NCBI RefSeq assembly: GCF_014203355.1
Contig: NZ_JACHIR010000001.1
Location: 8,620,038 to 8,684,037 of the forward strand
Source of the DNA: Kutzneria kofuensis
GTDB taxonomy: Bacteria; Actinomycetota; Actinomycetes; Mycobacteriales; Pseudonocardiaceae
Direction of reading: 5' to 3'
DNA: 64,000 nt
A program made the translations under genes and the position numbers. The stretch's first letter is position 1; each line of letters opens with the position of its first letter. Shown here one piece after another: positions 1 to 8,930 of this stretch. The notes beneath the pieces are model-generated. The model did no database searches. It was not told where the DNA came from and saw only the letters and a program-made list of their open reading frames with translations.

Positions 1-2
1 GG

Positions 3-275
3 GTCCTGGTCAGCCTGGTCGCGCTGACCGTGTCCGTGCCGGTGTGCCTGGCCACGATCGGCTTCGTGCTGGTCTACCGGTTCGCCGAGGACTACCTGCT
101 GGTCCCGAAGATAATCGGCGGCGCGGTGAAGGTGCCCGCGTTGGTCACCGTGGTGGCGGTGCTGCTGGGCGGGGCACTGCTCGGCGTGGTCGGCGCCCTG
201 GTCGCGATCCCCATCGCCGCAGCGGCCTTGCTGCTGGCCAACGAGGTTCTTTATCCACGCCTGGACCGCGCGTGA
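3..275 (+). CDS. AI-2E family transporter, C-terminal end (5' truncated by window)
   Basis: The reading frame is open from the first bases of the window and ends at 275. The visible 90 or so residues are the end of a polytopic membrane protein: a stretch reading RFAEDYLLVPKIIGGAVKVP, then two hydrophobic helices separated by a short turn, then a short tail. The motif 'xDxxLxPxxxGxxxxxP' followed by a glycine-rich helix pair is the usual C-terminus of AI-2E/YdiK/PerM-type permeases, which sit in the cytoplasmic membrane and are mostly of unproven substrate. Nothing can be said about the promoter or start because both lie outside the window. Confidence 0.8.
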   Translation, partial: VLVSLVALTVSVPVCLATIGFVLVYRFAEDYLLVPKIIGGAVKVPALVTVVAVLLGGALLGVVGALVAIPIAAAALLLANEVLYPRLDRA

Positions 276-683
276 CCAGGAACCGGGCGACTTCACGCGT
301 GACGGTGTACTGTCGGCGGAACCGGGAGCATCTCGCGTGTCGGCGTTCAGGCCGACGCCGTCCCCGGTGAACGTCCATGTCGGTCGTGCCGCGGCCGGGG
401 ACAGGGAGACCGACATGAGGTCGGGTCCGATCGTCCGCAAGATCCAGCACCGGCTCACCGTCGGACCGACGAAGTCCGATTCGGTCGACGGCGGCTGGTG
501 GCCGAGGCCGCGCGAGCTGGCGGCGGAACCGCCGCCGTCGCCAACACCCCTGGGCGTCCGGTCGAACTGGATCCGAGCCACCCGGCCGCGTTCGCGGTGA
601 GCGTCCCGGACGTCATGGCGACGGGCACTGTCCACTTCAGACTGTTGACGCGGACGGCCGGCGGCACGTGGAGGCAGGCCGTG
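276..683. other. intergenic stretch, no gene seen
   Basis: About 400 bases between the permease and the small CxxC protein. The open frames here are GC-rich shadows with arginine- and proline-rich translations, and I see no supported gene or strong hairpin. Confidence 0.5.
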
Positions 684-854
684 ATGGAGCCCGTGCGCGC
701 ATCCTCCGACAAGGCCGCCCTTTCGGCCGACTGCCCGGTGTGTCCGCATCCATCGGACGCGCATGACCAGATCGGTGCGAGGTACTGCGCCGCGACCGTG
801 GCCGGGAAGTTCGAACGCGGATGTGTCTGTGTCACAGGCGAACCCGCCCGATAG
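684..854 (+). CDS. small Cys-rich protein (CPxCxH...RGCxC), unknown function
   Basis: A 56-residue protein. The ATG at 684 is preceded at good spacing by GGAGG (670-674), which is why it is preferred over longer in-frame starts near 498 and 615. The C-terminal half carries CPVCPHPSDAHD, then GARYCAA, then RGCVCV, so four to five cysteines plus histidines could bind a metal. I recall small actinobacterial proteins with the same CPVC...RYC...RGCVC pattern, usually unannotated. The stop (852-854) lies 7 bases before the GTG of the carboxylate-amine ligase at 862, so the two are probably translated together. Function is unknown; a metal- or thiol-related partner of the ligase is only a guess. Confidence 0.65.
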   Translation: MEPVRASSDKAALSADCPVCPHPSDAHDQIGARYCAATVAGKFERGCVCVTGEPAR

Positions 855-861
855 GGCGGCC

Positions 862-2010
862 GTGGCGCCAAGGCCGGTCGACCCGTGGCGCACCCTCGGC
901 GTCGAGGAGGAGTTCTTCCTGGTGGACGCCGAGACCGGAAACGCCGTGGCCGGCGCGCCGGAGATGGCTCGGCTGCTCGCGGACGAGCCGGCCGTCACCC
1001 CCGAGTTCATGCGGTACCAGATCGAGACGGCCACCCCGGTCTGTGCCGGGCTCGGCCAGGTCCGCGCGGAGTTGGATCGGCTCCGCCGCCTGCTCGTGGG
1101 CGCGGCCGACCGTGTCGGTTGCCTGCTGGTGGCCACCGGCGTGCTGCCGTTCGACACCCCGCCAACGCTCTCCGCGGTCACCGATCTGCCGCGCTACCGG
1201 GATCTCGTCGACCGGTTCCCTGGTCTGCTGTCGTCGGCCAGTACGTGTGGGTGCCATGTGCACGTCGGTGTCCCGTCACGGGAAGTCGGTGTCCAGGTGC
1301 TGTCGCGGATCCGATCGTGGCTGCCGCAACTGCTCGCGGTCGGCGCCAACTCGCCGTTCGCGATGGGACGGGACACCGGCTGGGACAGTTGGCGCCACCC
1401 GATGTGGTCGCGGTGGCCTACCGCGCGGCCGCCGGAGATCTGGGCTGACGCCGGCCACTACGACGCGGCGGTGCGCCACCTCGTGGACAGCGGCGCCGCG
1501 GTGGACCCACGCGGCGTCTACTGGCATGCGCGACTGTCGCCGCGGTACCCGACGGTGGAGGTGCGGATCGCGGACGTCGGACTGTCGGTGGACGATGCGG
1601 TGCTGCTCGCCGGACTGGTCCGGGCGTTGGTGGCGACCGCGGTCGAGGAGCTCCGTGCGGGCAGGCCGGCGCCGGCCGTGCCCACGGCGAGGATCGCGGC
1701 CGCGTTGTCCGCCGCCGCCCGACACGGCCTCGGTGGCCCCGGCATCGACGTCTTCTCCGGCGATGTCACGGCGCAGCGGCAGTTGTTCCAGGATCTGCTC
1801 GACCACCTCCGGCCCGGTCTGGAGGTCACCGGTGACGCGGACGAAGTCGAGCGGCTGGCCGGCGGGGTCGTGCTCGGCGGCAGCGGGGCGGACCGGCAGC
1901 GGGAGATGCGCGCCGCTTCGGCGACGACGGGGGAGTTCGTCATGGCGCTCGCCGCCGCGACCGCGGCGAGCCGGGCGCCGGAGCTCACGGTCGACGGCAA
2001 CGACCGGTGA
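862..2010 (+). CDS. carboxylate-amine ligase, YbdK/GCS2 type
   Basis: Member of the glutamate-cysteine ligase family 2 (YbdK/EgtA-like) fold, which joins a carboxylate to an amine using ATP. The N-terminal LGVEEEFFLVD is the family's Mg/ATP signature, followed by QIETATPVC, a CGCHVHVGV strand typical of the active site, and HPMWSRWPTARPPE. The length of about 382 aa is normal. The start is uncertain: GTG 862 lies just after the upstream stop, GTG 823 and ATG 763 are also in frame. The family signature begins 13 residues after GTG 862, which fits that choice. Substrate is not predictable: true gamma-glutamylcysteine synthesis, ergothioneine-related ligation and other amide formations all occur in this family. 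It probably forms a two-gene unit with the small Cys-rich protein. Confidence 0.85.
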   Translation: MAPRPVDPWRTLGVEEEFFLVDAETGNAVAGAPEMARLLADEPAVTPEFMRYQIETATPVCAGLGQVRAELDRLRRLLVGAADRVGCLLVATGVLPFDTPPTLSAVTDLPRYRDLVDRFPGLLSSASTCGCHVHVGVPSREVGVQVLSRIRSWLPQLLAVGANSPFAMGRDTGWDSWRHPMWSRWPTARPPEIWADAGHYDAAVRHLVDSGAAVDPRGVYWHARLSPRYPTVEVRIADVGLSVDDAVLLAGLVRALVATAVEELRAGRPAPAVPTARIAAALSAAARHGLGGPGIDVFSGDVTAQRQLFQDLLDHLRPGLEVTGDADEVERLAGGVVLGGSGADRQREMRAASATTGEFVMALAAATAASRAPELTVDGNDR

Positions 2011-2055
2011 TGCCGGGCTGTGCCGCCCGTCGCGGGCGCGGCGCAGCCCGGTGGC

Positions 2056-3177
2056 CTACGCCGTGGTCCTGCCGGGCATCCGAACGGGGCGCACGGCAGC
2101 CGTCGACGGCGCCGCGATCAGCTCTTCGAGCTGGCGGACGACCACAGCGGGCGGCATGGGCTGGGGCGTGGCGAACACGGTCAGCAGCGCGTCCACCGAC
2201 TGTGCGACGGTGAATCTCGTGGCCGCCCGCTGTCGGGCCGGCAGCGAGAGCGGCCCGAGGTCGACCGCCTTGCGGATGCCCCACGCCAGTGCCTCGGCAT
2301 CGTCCGGCGCGACGAGCACCAGGCCGCCGCAGTCGGTCTCGGGCAGGCCACCGTCACGTGACGCGATCACCCGGCAGCCCGAGTGCTGGGCCTCGATCGA
2401 GACGATGCCGAAGGTCTCGTGCCAGTACTGGCTGTTCGACGGCATCACCACGACGTCGTGCTCGGCCATCAAGGCCGCCATCGCCGCCGGTGTGGTGCGG
2501 GTGGGCACCACGGTGATGCCGGGATGGCCGCGGAGCAGCCGTTCGATGATCTTCCCCTGCGGCTTGTCCGCGCCCGCGGTCGTCGCGGTGAACGCGATAC
2601 GCGAGTCCTGCTCGATGATGTCGATGTGCAGCGTCTCCAGCAGGGTGTAGACGCCCTTCTCCGGGCTCAGCCGGCCGGCGAACAGCACGCGGGTCGTGTC
2701 GGTCCGGGTGGCCGGCCGGGACTGGGCGGCGAAACAGGGTTCGGCGAACGGATGCACCACGTTGATCGTCGCGACGTCCACGTCCAGGTACCGCGACCAC
2801 AGTGTGGCGGCGTAGCGGCTGGTGGCGATGAGCGCGCGCGTTCTGGTTCCCTCGACGGCGAATGCCCGGTGGTGGTCGCGAATGGGCGGCGGATTGTGCA
2901 GGATCAGGAACGCCGGACGTCTCGTGGGCACCGTGTGCGGTTCGTTGACGAACACGACCGTGCCGTCCAGATCGCCGACATCGGCCAGCCGTGACAGCGA
3001 CCGGAACGGGACGCCGGCGAAGCCGTCCCGGCCGTCGCGGGCGCCGAGGCCGACCGTGACCACCTGCGCCGGGATGCCGCGCCTGGTGAGTTCCCGGACC
3101 TGTCCGACGGTGTAGTTCTCCGAGCCGCCGGTGCCGGCGGGCAACGGGTTTCCCGGTGACCAGACAAAGGAAATCAA
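2056..3177 (-). CDS. glycosyltransferase family 4
   Basis: A 373-aa GT-B fold protein. The N-terminal half begins ISFVWSPGNPLPAGTGGSE, the donor/acceptor glycine loop of GT4 enzymes. The C-terminal half contains FAGRLSPEKGVYTLLE (phosphate-binding R/K motif) and HETFGIVSIEAQHSGCRVIASRDGG, the E-x7-E nucleotide-sugar motif. It should transfer a sugar from a nucleotide donor in the cytoplasm; donor and acceptor are unknown. The start is taken as TTG at 3177 because the protein fold begins there and no ATG or GTG lies closer in frame; longer in-frame extensions upstream look non-coding. It stands alone on the minus strand, converging with the ligase and divergent from the desaturase. Confidence 0.85.
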   Translation of the reverse strand: MISFVWSPGNPLPAGTGGSENYTVGQVRELTRRGIPAQVVTVGLGARDGRDGFAGVPFRSLSRLADVGDLDGTVVFVNEPHTVPTRRPAFLILHNPPPIRDHHRAFAVEGTRTRALIATSRYAATLWSRYLDVDVATINVVHPFAEPCFAAQSRPATRTDTTRVLFAGRLSPEKGVYTLLETLHIDIIEQDSRIAFTATTAGADKPQGKIIERLLRGHPGITVVPTRTTPAAMAALMAEHDVVVMPSNSQYWHETFGIVSIEAQHSGCRVIASRDGGLPETDCGGLVLVAPDDAEALAWGIRKAVDLGPLSLPARQRAATRFTVAQSVDALLTVFATPQPMPPAVVVRQLEELIAAPSTAAVRPVRMPGRTTA

Positions 3178-3496
3178 GGTGCCACACCGTCTTTCGTCGT
3201 TGGGCGTCACAGATCGACTGGGCGAGCCGCGGCGCGGCCGAAACAATCCACAATGGACGAACGAGCGCGTGGCGGCCCAATCCGCTGAAGAGACGCTCAG
3301 AACCAGATGCCGGCGGGAATCCGCGGCGATGTGATGGCGAGCGAAGACACTCGTGGTCAACGTAGCACGGGAAGTCCGTGACCGCCGTGCCGGCGACGCA
3401 CCGCCGCCAGCACGGAACTTTCCGGGATCGCCAGGCGTTGTGGTGTTGACGGCATGCGGCCGAAATCGGCCGTCCCCGTTCGAACATGGGAAACAC
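3178..3496. other. divergent intergenic region
   Basis: About 320 bases between the glycosyltransferase (minus) and the desaturase (plus). It must hold both promoters. I see no gene and no clear operator. Confidence 0.5.
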
Positions 3497-4531
3497 ATGA
3501 CGTCAGTCGAGGCAGGACCGCCGGCCGCGCGACGTGGCACCGACTTCGCGGCGCTGTCGCGCGTGATCAGGCGGCAGGGCCTGCTCGACCGCCGGCCACG
3601 CAGGTATCTGGTGAAGTTCTCGGTCAACGCGGCGCTGCTGGCCGCGGGCTGGACGGCGTTCGCCGTGCTAGGATCGTCCTGGTGGCAAGTCGCCACGGCG
3701 GTTCTTCTGGCTCTGGCGCACACTCAGCTCGCGTTCATCGGCCATGATGCCGGTCACAAGCAGATCTTCACCGGAAAACGGGGCAACGACGTCGTCGGCT
3801 ACCTGCACGCCGGTCTGGTCGGCATGAGCTATGGCTGGTGGCTGGGCAAGCACAACCGCCACCACGCCAATCCCAACCACGAGGACGAGGACCCGGACAT
3901 CCGGATTTCCGTGCTGGCCTTCACCGGCGAGCAGGCCACCGCCAAGCGCGGTGTGGCCCGCTGGCTGGCCAGGAACCAGGCCGTGCTGTTCTTCCCGCTG
4001 TTGACGTTGGAGGGACTGGGCCTGCACGTGTCGGGCGTCAAGGCGGTCTGGCGGCGTGAGGTCAAGGCGGTGCCGCTGGAGGCGGCGCTGCTCGCGGCAC
4101 ATGCCGTCGGTTACCTCGCGGCAGTGTTCTTGGTGCTGTCGCCGGTGCACGCGCTGGTGTTCATCGCGGTGCACCAGGGGCTGTGGGGCGTCTACATGGG
4201 ATGCTCCTTCGCCCCCAACCACAAGGGCATGCCCACCGTGTCGGCCGGGCAGCGGTTGGACTTCCTGCGCAAGCAGGTGCTGACCTCCCGCAACGTTCGC
4301 GGTGGCCGGGTTGTCGACTTCCTGCTGGGCGGACTGAACTACCAGATCGAGCACCACCTGTTTCCCAGCATGCCGAGGGCGAACCTGCGCCACGCCCAGC
4401 CACTGGTGCAGCGGTTCTGTGCGGACAACGGGATCGCCTACCACGAGACCGGCGCCCTGGACTCCTACCGACAGGTGCTCCGTCACCTGCACGCCGTCGG
4501 CGCGCCACTGCGCCGAACGAAAGGACAATGA
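3497..4531 (+). CDS. fatty acid desaturase, front-end/membrane type
   Basis: A 344-aa integral membrane di-iron desaturase. The three histidine boxes are visible: HDAGH, HNRHH and QIEHH in YQIEHHLFPSMP. The QxxHH third box is typical of the DesA3/front-end-like group and differs from the Delta-9 enzyme further along. Four or more hydrophobic helices flank the boxes. It should introduce a double bond into a lipid-linked or CoA/ACP-linked acyl chain using O2 and reduced ferredoxin. ATG 3497 is chosen because the conserved part begins soon after it. The stop overlaps the ATG of the next small ORF (ATGA), so the two are probably co-translated. Confidence 0.88.
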   Translation: MTSVEAGPPAARRGTDFAALSRVIRRQGLLDRRPRRYLVKFSVNAALLAAGWTAFAVLGSSWWQVATAVLLALAHTQLAFIGHDAGHKQIFTGKRGNDVVGYLHAGLVGMSYGWWLGKHNRHHANPNHEDEDPDIRISVLAFTGEQATAKRGVARWLARNQAVLFFPLLTLEGLGLHVSGVKAVWRREVKAVPLEAALLAAHAVGYLAAVFLVLSPVHALVFIAVHQGLWGVYMGCSFAPNHKGMPTVSAGQRLDFLRKQVLTSRNVRGGRVVDFLLGGLNYQIEHHLFPSMPRANLRHAQPLVQRFCADNGIAYHETGALDSYRQVLRHLHAVGAPLRRTKGQ

Positions 4532-4827
4532 TCATCACTCAGACCATCACGGCTGTGCCGCCTCGCAATGCCGGCTCGCACGTCGACGAAGTCCGGTTCA
4601 GCCATCCCGTCCTGGACGCGCCCATGCGCCGCTGGGCGGACGGAACACCCGGATCCGGCCGCGCGCCGCGCTGCGCGCCGGTGCGATTCATCGCGCCCGC
4701 CGGCGGTGACCAGTCGACGGAGGACCATGTCGAACGGACGGTCTACACGGGACCGTCACCGCGGCAGTCGTTCCGCCGTGTCGGCGCTGAGTCGGCGGCA
4801 CGCACCCGAGGCCGACGCACGGTGTAG
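4528..4827 (+). CDS. small ORF coupled to the desaturase, unknown
   Basis: A 99-codon frame that starts inside the desaturase stop (ATGA) behind AAGGA, a classic translational-coupling layout. The first 35 residues (MIITQTITAVPPRN, then VDEVRFSHPVLDAPMRRW) look like a real protein start, while the second half is arginine-rich and runs 85 bases into the antisense transaldolase remnant. In related loci a redox partner such as a ferredoxin reductase often follows a desaturase, so this may be the truncated start of such a gene. I recognise no domain. Confidence 0.4.
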   Translation: MIITQTITAVPPRNAGSHVDEVRFSHPVLDAPMRRWADGTPGSGRAPRCAPVRFIAPAGGDQSTEDHVERTVYTGPSPRQSFRRVGAESAARTRGRRTV

Positions 4828-5815
4828 TCCAGCTTGCGGGCCACCGCGCGGCCGAGTTCGTCCCAGCTCGCCTCGAACGCGGCCATGCCCTCGCGTTCCA
4901 GGGTTTCGGTGACGTCCGCGTAGTCGACACCGACGTGCCGCAACGAGTCGAGGTGCTCCCTGGCTGCCTCGTAGCGGGCGTGCACGGTGTCCCCGGCGAC
5001 GACACCGTGGTCGGCGAAGGCGGCCAGTGTGTTGCCGGGCATGGTGTTCACGGTTCCGGACACGACGAGTTCGCTGACGTACACGGTGTCCGGACAGGAC
5101 GGGTCCTTCACTGCGGTGGAAGCCCACAGCGGTCGTTGCGGATGCGCGCCGTCGGCGGCGAGGCGTTGCCAGCGTGAGGTCGCGAGGGATCCTTCGTGGA
5201 TCTGGTGCGCCAGGCGGGCATGCTCGACAGGTCGCGGCCGGTGCGCCACGCCTGCTCGAGGCCGAGGGCGAAGGCGTCGACCACCTGGCGGTAACGGTCC
5301 AGTGAGAAGATCAGCGTGACGTTGACGCTGATGCCCCCGGCGATCGCCGCCGTGATGGCCGGCAATCCCGCCGTGGTGGCGGGAATCCTCACCATCAGGT
5401 TCGGCCGGCCGACCTCGTCCCACAGCGCGTGCGTCTGGTGGACGGTGGCGTCTGTGTCCCCGGCCAGCCGCGGGTCGACCTCGATCGACACCTTGCCGTC
5501 GACGCCGTCGGTGCGGTCGTTCACCGGCCGCAGCACGTCGCATCCCGCACGGACTTCCGTTCTGGTGATGGCGAAAACGGCGTCGTCGAGGTCGGAGCCG
5601 GCGAGTGCGTGCAGCTGCTCGTCGTATCTGTCTCCTGTGGACAGCGCGGACGCGAAGATGGTGGGGTTCGTGGTGACGCCCACGACGTGCCGGTCGGCGA
5701 CAAGCGTCGCCAGTCCACCGCCCGCGAGCAACTCGCGGGACAGGTCGTCGAGCCACACCGAGACGCCGGCCGCGGACAGTTCGGCGAGCGGGGACCGCGG
5801 CCGTTCGGTGTTCAC
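4743..5815 (-). pseudogene. tal: transaldolase, frameshifted, deleted and missing its catalytic lysine
   Basis: The N-terminal part (from ATG 5815) is clearly transaldolase: [27 protein letters not shown], then [19 protein letters not shown]. Near 5225-5235 the homology jumps to another frame, resuming with [29 protein letters not shown] and NTMPGNTLAAFADHG. About 35-40 residues normally found between these parts (the FFVSRVDTEVD segment) are absent, so the change is a deletion plus a frameshift. The Schiff-base lysine expected in the 'xxxKIPAT' motif is arginine here (VRIPAT; codon AGG, complement of 5387-5389). Transaldolase normally works in the pentose phosphate pathway, so a functional copy is expected elsewhere in the genome. 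Confidence 0.85.
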
Positions 5816-5840
5816 GAGGCCTCCGCGGTCGCCCGGCCGC

Positions 5841-6785
5841 TCATCGGGTGCGGGACAGGTTGCGGGCGACCCGCTGCGGCGCCGGCCAGCGGACCTTGGT
5901 CGCCCAGCCGAACTTCTCGAAGATCCAGATGACGCGGGCGGAGATGTCGATCTGCCCGCGGCGCACGCCGTGACGCGCGCAGGTCGGGTCCGCGTGGTGG
6001 GAGTTGTGCCATGACTCGCCCATGGAGGCGATGGCCAGCGGCCAGAAGTTCGCCGACCGGTCGCGCGCGGTGAACGGCCGGTCGCCGATCAGGTGGCAGA
6101 TCGAGTTCACCGACCACGTGACATGGTGCAGCACCGCTACCCGCACCAGACCGGCCCAGAAGAACGCGGTCAGCGCGCCCCACCAGGTCATGGTGGCCAG
6201 ACCGCCGACAAGGGCGGGGGCCAGCAGGGTGCCAGCGGTCAGCGCCGGGAACAGGCGATCGACGCGCCGAATGTCCTTGTCCGCCAACAGGTCCGGCGCG
6301 AAGCGGGCGGCGTTGGTCAGGTCCCGCTCGAACAGCCAGCCCATGTGCGCGTGCCAGAAGCCGCGCACCAGCGCGGTGGCGGAAGTGCCGTAACGCCATG
6401 GCGAATGCGGATCACCTTCCCGGTCGGCGAAGGCGTGATGGCGACGGTGATCGGCGACCCACGTGACGACGGGGCCCTGCATGGCCGCACTCCCGGCCGT
6501 GGCCAGCGCGATTCGCAGCGCGCGGTTGGCCCGGAACGCGCCATGGGTCAGGTAGCGGTGGAACCCGATGGTCACACCCAGACAGGTCAGGCAGTAGAAG
6601 AACACGGCGAGCCCGATGTCGAGCCAGCTCAGGCCCCAGCCCCACGCGGCGGGAACGGCGGCGGCCAGGGCCAGCATCGGCCCGGCCGTGAACACGACCA
6701 CCAGTGCGATCCTGGCGGCGGACTGTTCGCCGGCCAACATCGGTTCCGGCTCGGCGACGCGAGGTGCACGAACAGAAGCGGTCAC
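5841..6785 (-). CDS. acyl-CoA (Delta-9 type) desaturase
   Basis: A 314-aa membrane di-iron desaturase of the stearoyl-CoA/OLE1 family. The three histidine boxes are [14 protein letters not shown] and GESWHNSHH, with four hydrophobic helices. It should make monounsaturated fatty acids in the membrane. GTG 6785 is preferred because GGAGG lies 7 bases upstream of it; a TTG at 6791 is too close to that site. It lies next to, but is only distantly related to, the desaturase at 3497. With the dead transaldolase between them, the two may be remains of a larger lipid-modification cluster. Confidence 0.9.
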   Translation of the reverse strand: MTASVRAPRVAEPEPMLAGEQSAARIALVVVFTAGPMLALAAAVPAAWGWGLSWLDIGLAVFFYCLTCLGVTIGFHRYLTHGAFRANRALRIALATAGSAAMQGPVVTWVADHRRHHAFADREGDPHSPWRYGTSATALVRGFWHAHMGWLFERDLTNAARFAPDLLADKDIRRVDRLFPALTAGTLLAPALVGGLATMTWWGALTAFFWAGLVRVAVLHHVTWSVNSICHLIGDRPFTARDRSANFWPLAIASMGESWHNSHHADPTCARHGVRRGQIDISARVIWIFEKFGWATKVRWPAPQRVARNLSRTR

Positions 6786-7024
6786 GAACAAACCTCCAGG
6801 GCCTGACGCTGTTACGGCCGCCGGGTCCGGGGCGATCGTGGCGAACTCTCACCATGAGGCTACCCCGGGACGCGCCGGCCAACCCGTCATGTTCCGACCG
6901 GCGGCAGCCGTCCGATCCCGTAGAGTGAGCCACGAACGACGTGGTGTGCTGACCATCTTGGCGAAGGCCCGGACCCGCCGCACCAGGAACCATCCTGAGT
7001 TGTCGATGTGGCGGAGGTGAAGGC

Positions 7025-7069
7025 ATGCCGGTCGCATGGCTGGCGTACGGCCGAGGTCGCCACCGATGA
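7025..7069 (+). CDS. 14-codon leader ORF coupled to a GAF-ANTAR gene
   Basis: ATG 7025 has the best ribosome site in the area (GGAGGTGA at 7013-7020). It opens a 14-codon frame (MPVAWLAYGRGRHR) whose TGA overlaps the ATG of the downstream GAF-ANTAR gene (ATGA at 7066-7069). It is either a leader peptide that feeds ribosomes to the next gene or a sign of an altered N-terminus. Confidence 0.4.
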   Translation: MPVAWLAYGRGRHR

Positions 7070-7782
7070 GTGACCCTGACGGCGCGGTCTTTCGGGTGCG
7101 AGCCGTGATCGCCACCGCGATGCGGGAACACGCGGATGACCCGGACCTGCTGGTGCACGTGTGCCGGGCGTGCGCGGACCTGTTGCCGGTGGACGGCATG
7201 TCGATCTCGCTGATGAGCGACACGGACCGCCGGGAGGTGATGTTCGCCAGCGACGAGGTCAGCGCGCGAATCGAGGCACTTCAGTTCAGTCTCGGCGAGG
7301 GGCCGTGCTTCGAGGCGTTCACCACCGGCCGGCCGGTGCTCGTGCCGGACCTGGCCGGCGCCACCACCCCGGCGTGGCCGGCGTTCGCCGCCGAGATGGC
7401 AGGCGAGCCCGTGGGGGCCGTCTTCGCGTTTCCCTTGCAGAGCGGCACGGTCTGTGCCGGCGCGATGGATCTCTACCGGCGGCGGCCGGGCTGGCTGTCG
7501 CCGGCGGAGCTGGCCACGGCGCTGGCGGTGGTCGACGCGACGGTGCTGGTGATGCTGAGCCAGTTGGCCGAGGCCGACAACGGCATGTGGTGGCTCGCGC
7601 TGCCCGAGCAGCGCGAGCAGGTGCACCAGGCCGTCGGCATGGTCATCGCCGCGTTCGGAATTCCGGCCGATCAGGCGCTGGCGCGGCTGCGGGGATACGC
7701 GTTCGCCGCCGGCCGCCTCGTCGACGAGGTGGCCCACGACATCGTCACCCGCGCGCTCGCACCGAAGGATCTCGACAGGTGA
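7066..7782 (+). CDS. GAF-ANTAR regulator 1
   Basis: A protein of about 238 aa with an N-terminal GAF sensor (SLGEGPCFEAFTTGRPVLVPDL is the family's hallmark, followed by a sensor strand ending FAFPLQSG) and a C-terminal ANTAR domain (REQVHQAVGMVIAAFGIPADQALARLRGYAF). ANTAR domains bind RNA hairpins and act as antiterminators, so this is probably a small-molecule- or redox-responsive regulator of transcript elongation. The start at ATG 7066 is translationally coupled to a 14-codon leader; ATG 7036 is in frame but weaker. The second GAF-ANTAR gene follows after 76 bases on the same strand, so the two may share a transcript. Confidence 0.85.
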   Translation: MSDPDGAVFRVRAVIATAMREHADDPDLLVHVCRACADLLPVDGMSISLMSDTDRREVMFASDEVSARIEALQFSLGEGPCFEAFTTGRPVLVPDLAGATTPAWPAFAAEMAGEPVGAVFAFPLQSGTVCAGAMDLYRRRPGWLSPAELATALAVVDATVLVMLSQLAEADNGMWWLALPEQREQVHQAVGMVIAAFGIPADQALARLRGYAFAAGRLVDEVAHDIVTRALAPKDLDR

Positions 7783-7858
7783 ACCGAAAGGGATTGAGCG
7801 GGTGAGCGACGGTGGAACTGACTATCCTCGACCTGGCCGACAGGAGCGGAGCGAACCC

Positions 7859-8617
7859 ATGAGCAGCACAGCCCCCACCGGCGCGCAACGGGAATCGCAG
7901 CTGCTCCACGCCTTCGTCCAGATGGCCGACACCCTGGTCGACGACTACGACGTGGCCGACGTGCTGCACCAGTTGGTCGACCACTGCGTGCGGCTGCTGG
8001 ACGCCGCCGCGGCCGGTCTGATGCTGTCCGACCAGCGCGGGAACCTACAGGTGCTCGCCTCCTCGTCCGAACGAACGCGGCTGCTGGAACTCTTCCAGAT
8101 CCAGAACAACGAAGGCCCCTGCCTGGACTGCGTCCGCAGCGGCGAGCCGGTCCTGGTCGCCGACCTCACCGCCGTCACCGGGCGCTGGCCGATGTTCGCC
8201 CCGTTGGCGGTCGCGGGCGGCTTCGTCTCCGTGGCGGCCGTTCCGCTGCGGCTGCGACGGGAGACCATCGGAGCGCTGAACCTGTTCGGCCGCGAACCCG
8301 GGCCGCTCAACGACCAGGACGCTCAGGTCGCCCGGGCGCTGGCCGACACGGCCACCATCGGCATCCTCCAGGAACGGGCCATCCGTCGCGGCGAGGTGCT
8401 CACCGAGCAGCTGCAGACCGCGTTGAACAGCCGAATCATCATCGAGCAGGCCAAGGGTGTGCTCGCCTACGCCGGAGACCTGGAGATGGAGCAGGCGTTC
8501 GAGACCCTGCGCCGGTACGCCCGCAGCCACGGGGCCCGCCTCAGCGAGGTCGCGCACCGGCTGGTCACCGGCGGCATCCTGCCGCGGGAAATCCTGCCGG
8601 ACAGTGTCGATTCCTGA
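7859..8617 (+). CDS. GAF-ANTAR regulator 2
   Basis: A 252-aa protein. The GAF domain contains NNEGPCLDCVRSGEPVLVADL and VAAVPLRLRRETIGALNLF. The ANTAR part is canonical: QLQTALNSRIIIEQAKGVLAYAG, then EQAFETLRRYARSHGARLSEVAHRLV. It is a fuller example of the architecture than its upstream neighbour, with both ANTAR coiled-coil helices and the three-helix RNA-binding end. ATG 7859 sits about 9 bases after a GGAGCGGAG stretch; GTG 7802 would add 19 residues without similarity. A strong hairpin about 310 bases downstream is the likely end of the transcript. Confidence 0.88.
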   Translation: MSSTAPTGAQRESQLLHAFVQMADTLVDDYDVADVLHQLVDHCVRLLDAAAAGLMLSDQRGNLQVLASSSERTRLLELFQIQNNEGPCLDCVRSGEPVLVADLTAVTGRWPMFAPLAVAGGFVSVAAVPLRLRRETIGALNLFGREPGPLNDQDAQVARALADTATIGILQERAIRRGEVLTEQLQTALNSRIIIEQAKGVLAYAGDLEMEQAFETLRRYARSHGARLSEVAHRLVTGGILPREILPDSVDS

Positions 8618-8930
8618 CACCCGGTTGCCCTATAGGGCGTCGGACCGTCCGACGCTAGGCTGCTCGGCACTTGCCTCTGCCAGCAGCCGCCCGGACCCGC
8701 GGTCAGCCCCCATCTTTGAGGAGCGCTCCGTGTGCCGGATGTCGACGGCCATCACGCTGGACGGCCCCGTGGGCCCAATTCCCTTTGTCACGCGCGACAT
8801 GTAGCTGTCGGCCCGAGCGGCCGAGGCCGCGGCTCCGGCATGTTCCGACGATCGCCCGCCGAGTGCGGTGATCGTCCGGCCGGAGTTCGACAGGACGGCG
8901 TCGGGTCAGGGGTGACGCCGTCTGTTGGTC

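Noticed and set aside
821-2650. 609-codon plus-strand frame over the carboxylate-amine ligase
   Set aside because: Arginine/cysteine/proline-rich shadow of the true ligase frame and of the antisense glycosyltransferase.
8739-8804. 21-codon frame MSTAITLDGPVGPIPFVTRD
   Set aside because: Too short, no clear ribosome site at the right distance and no known family, so only mentioned with the gap.
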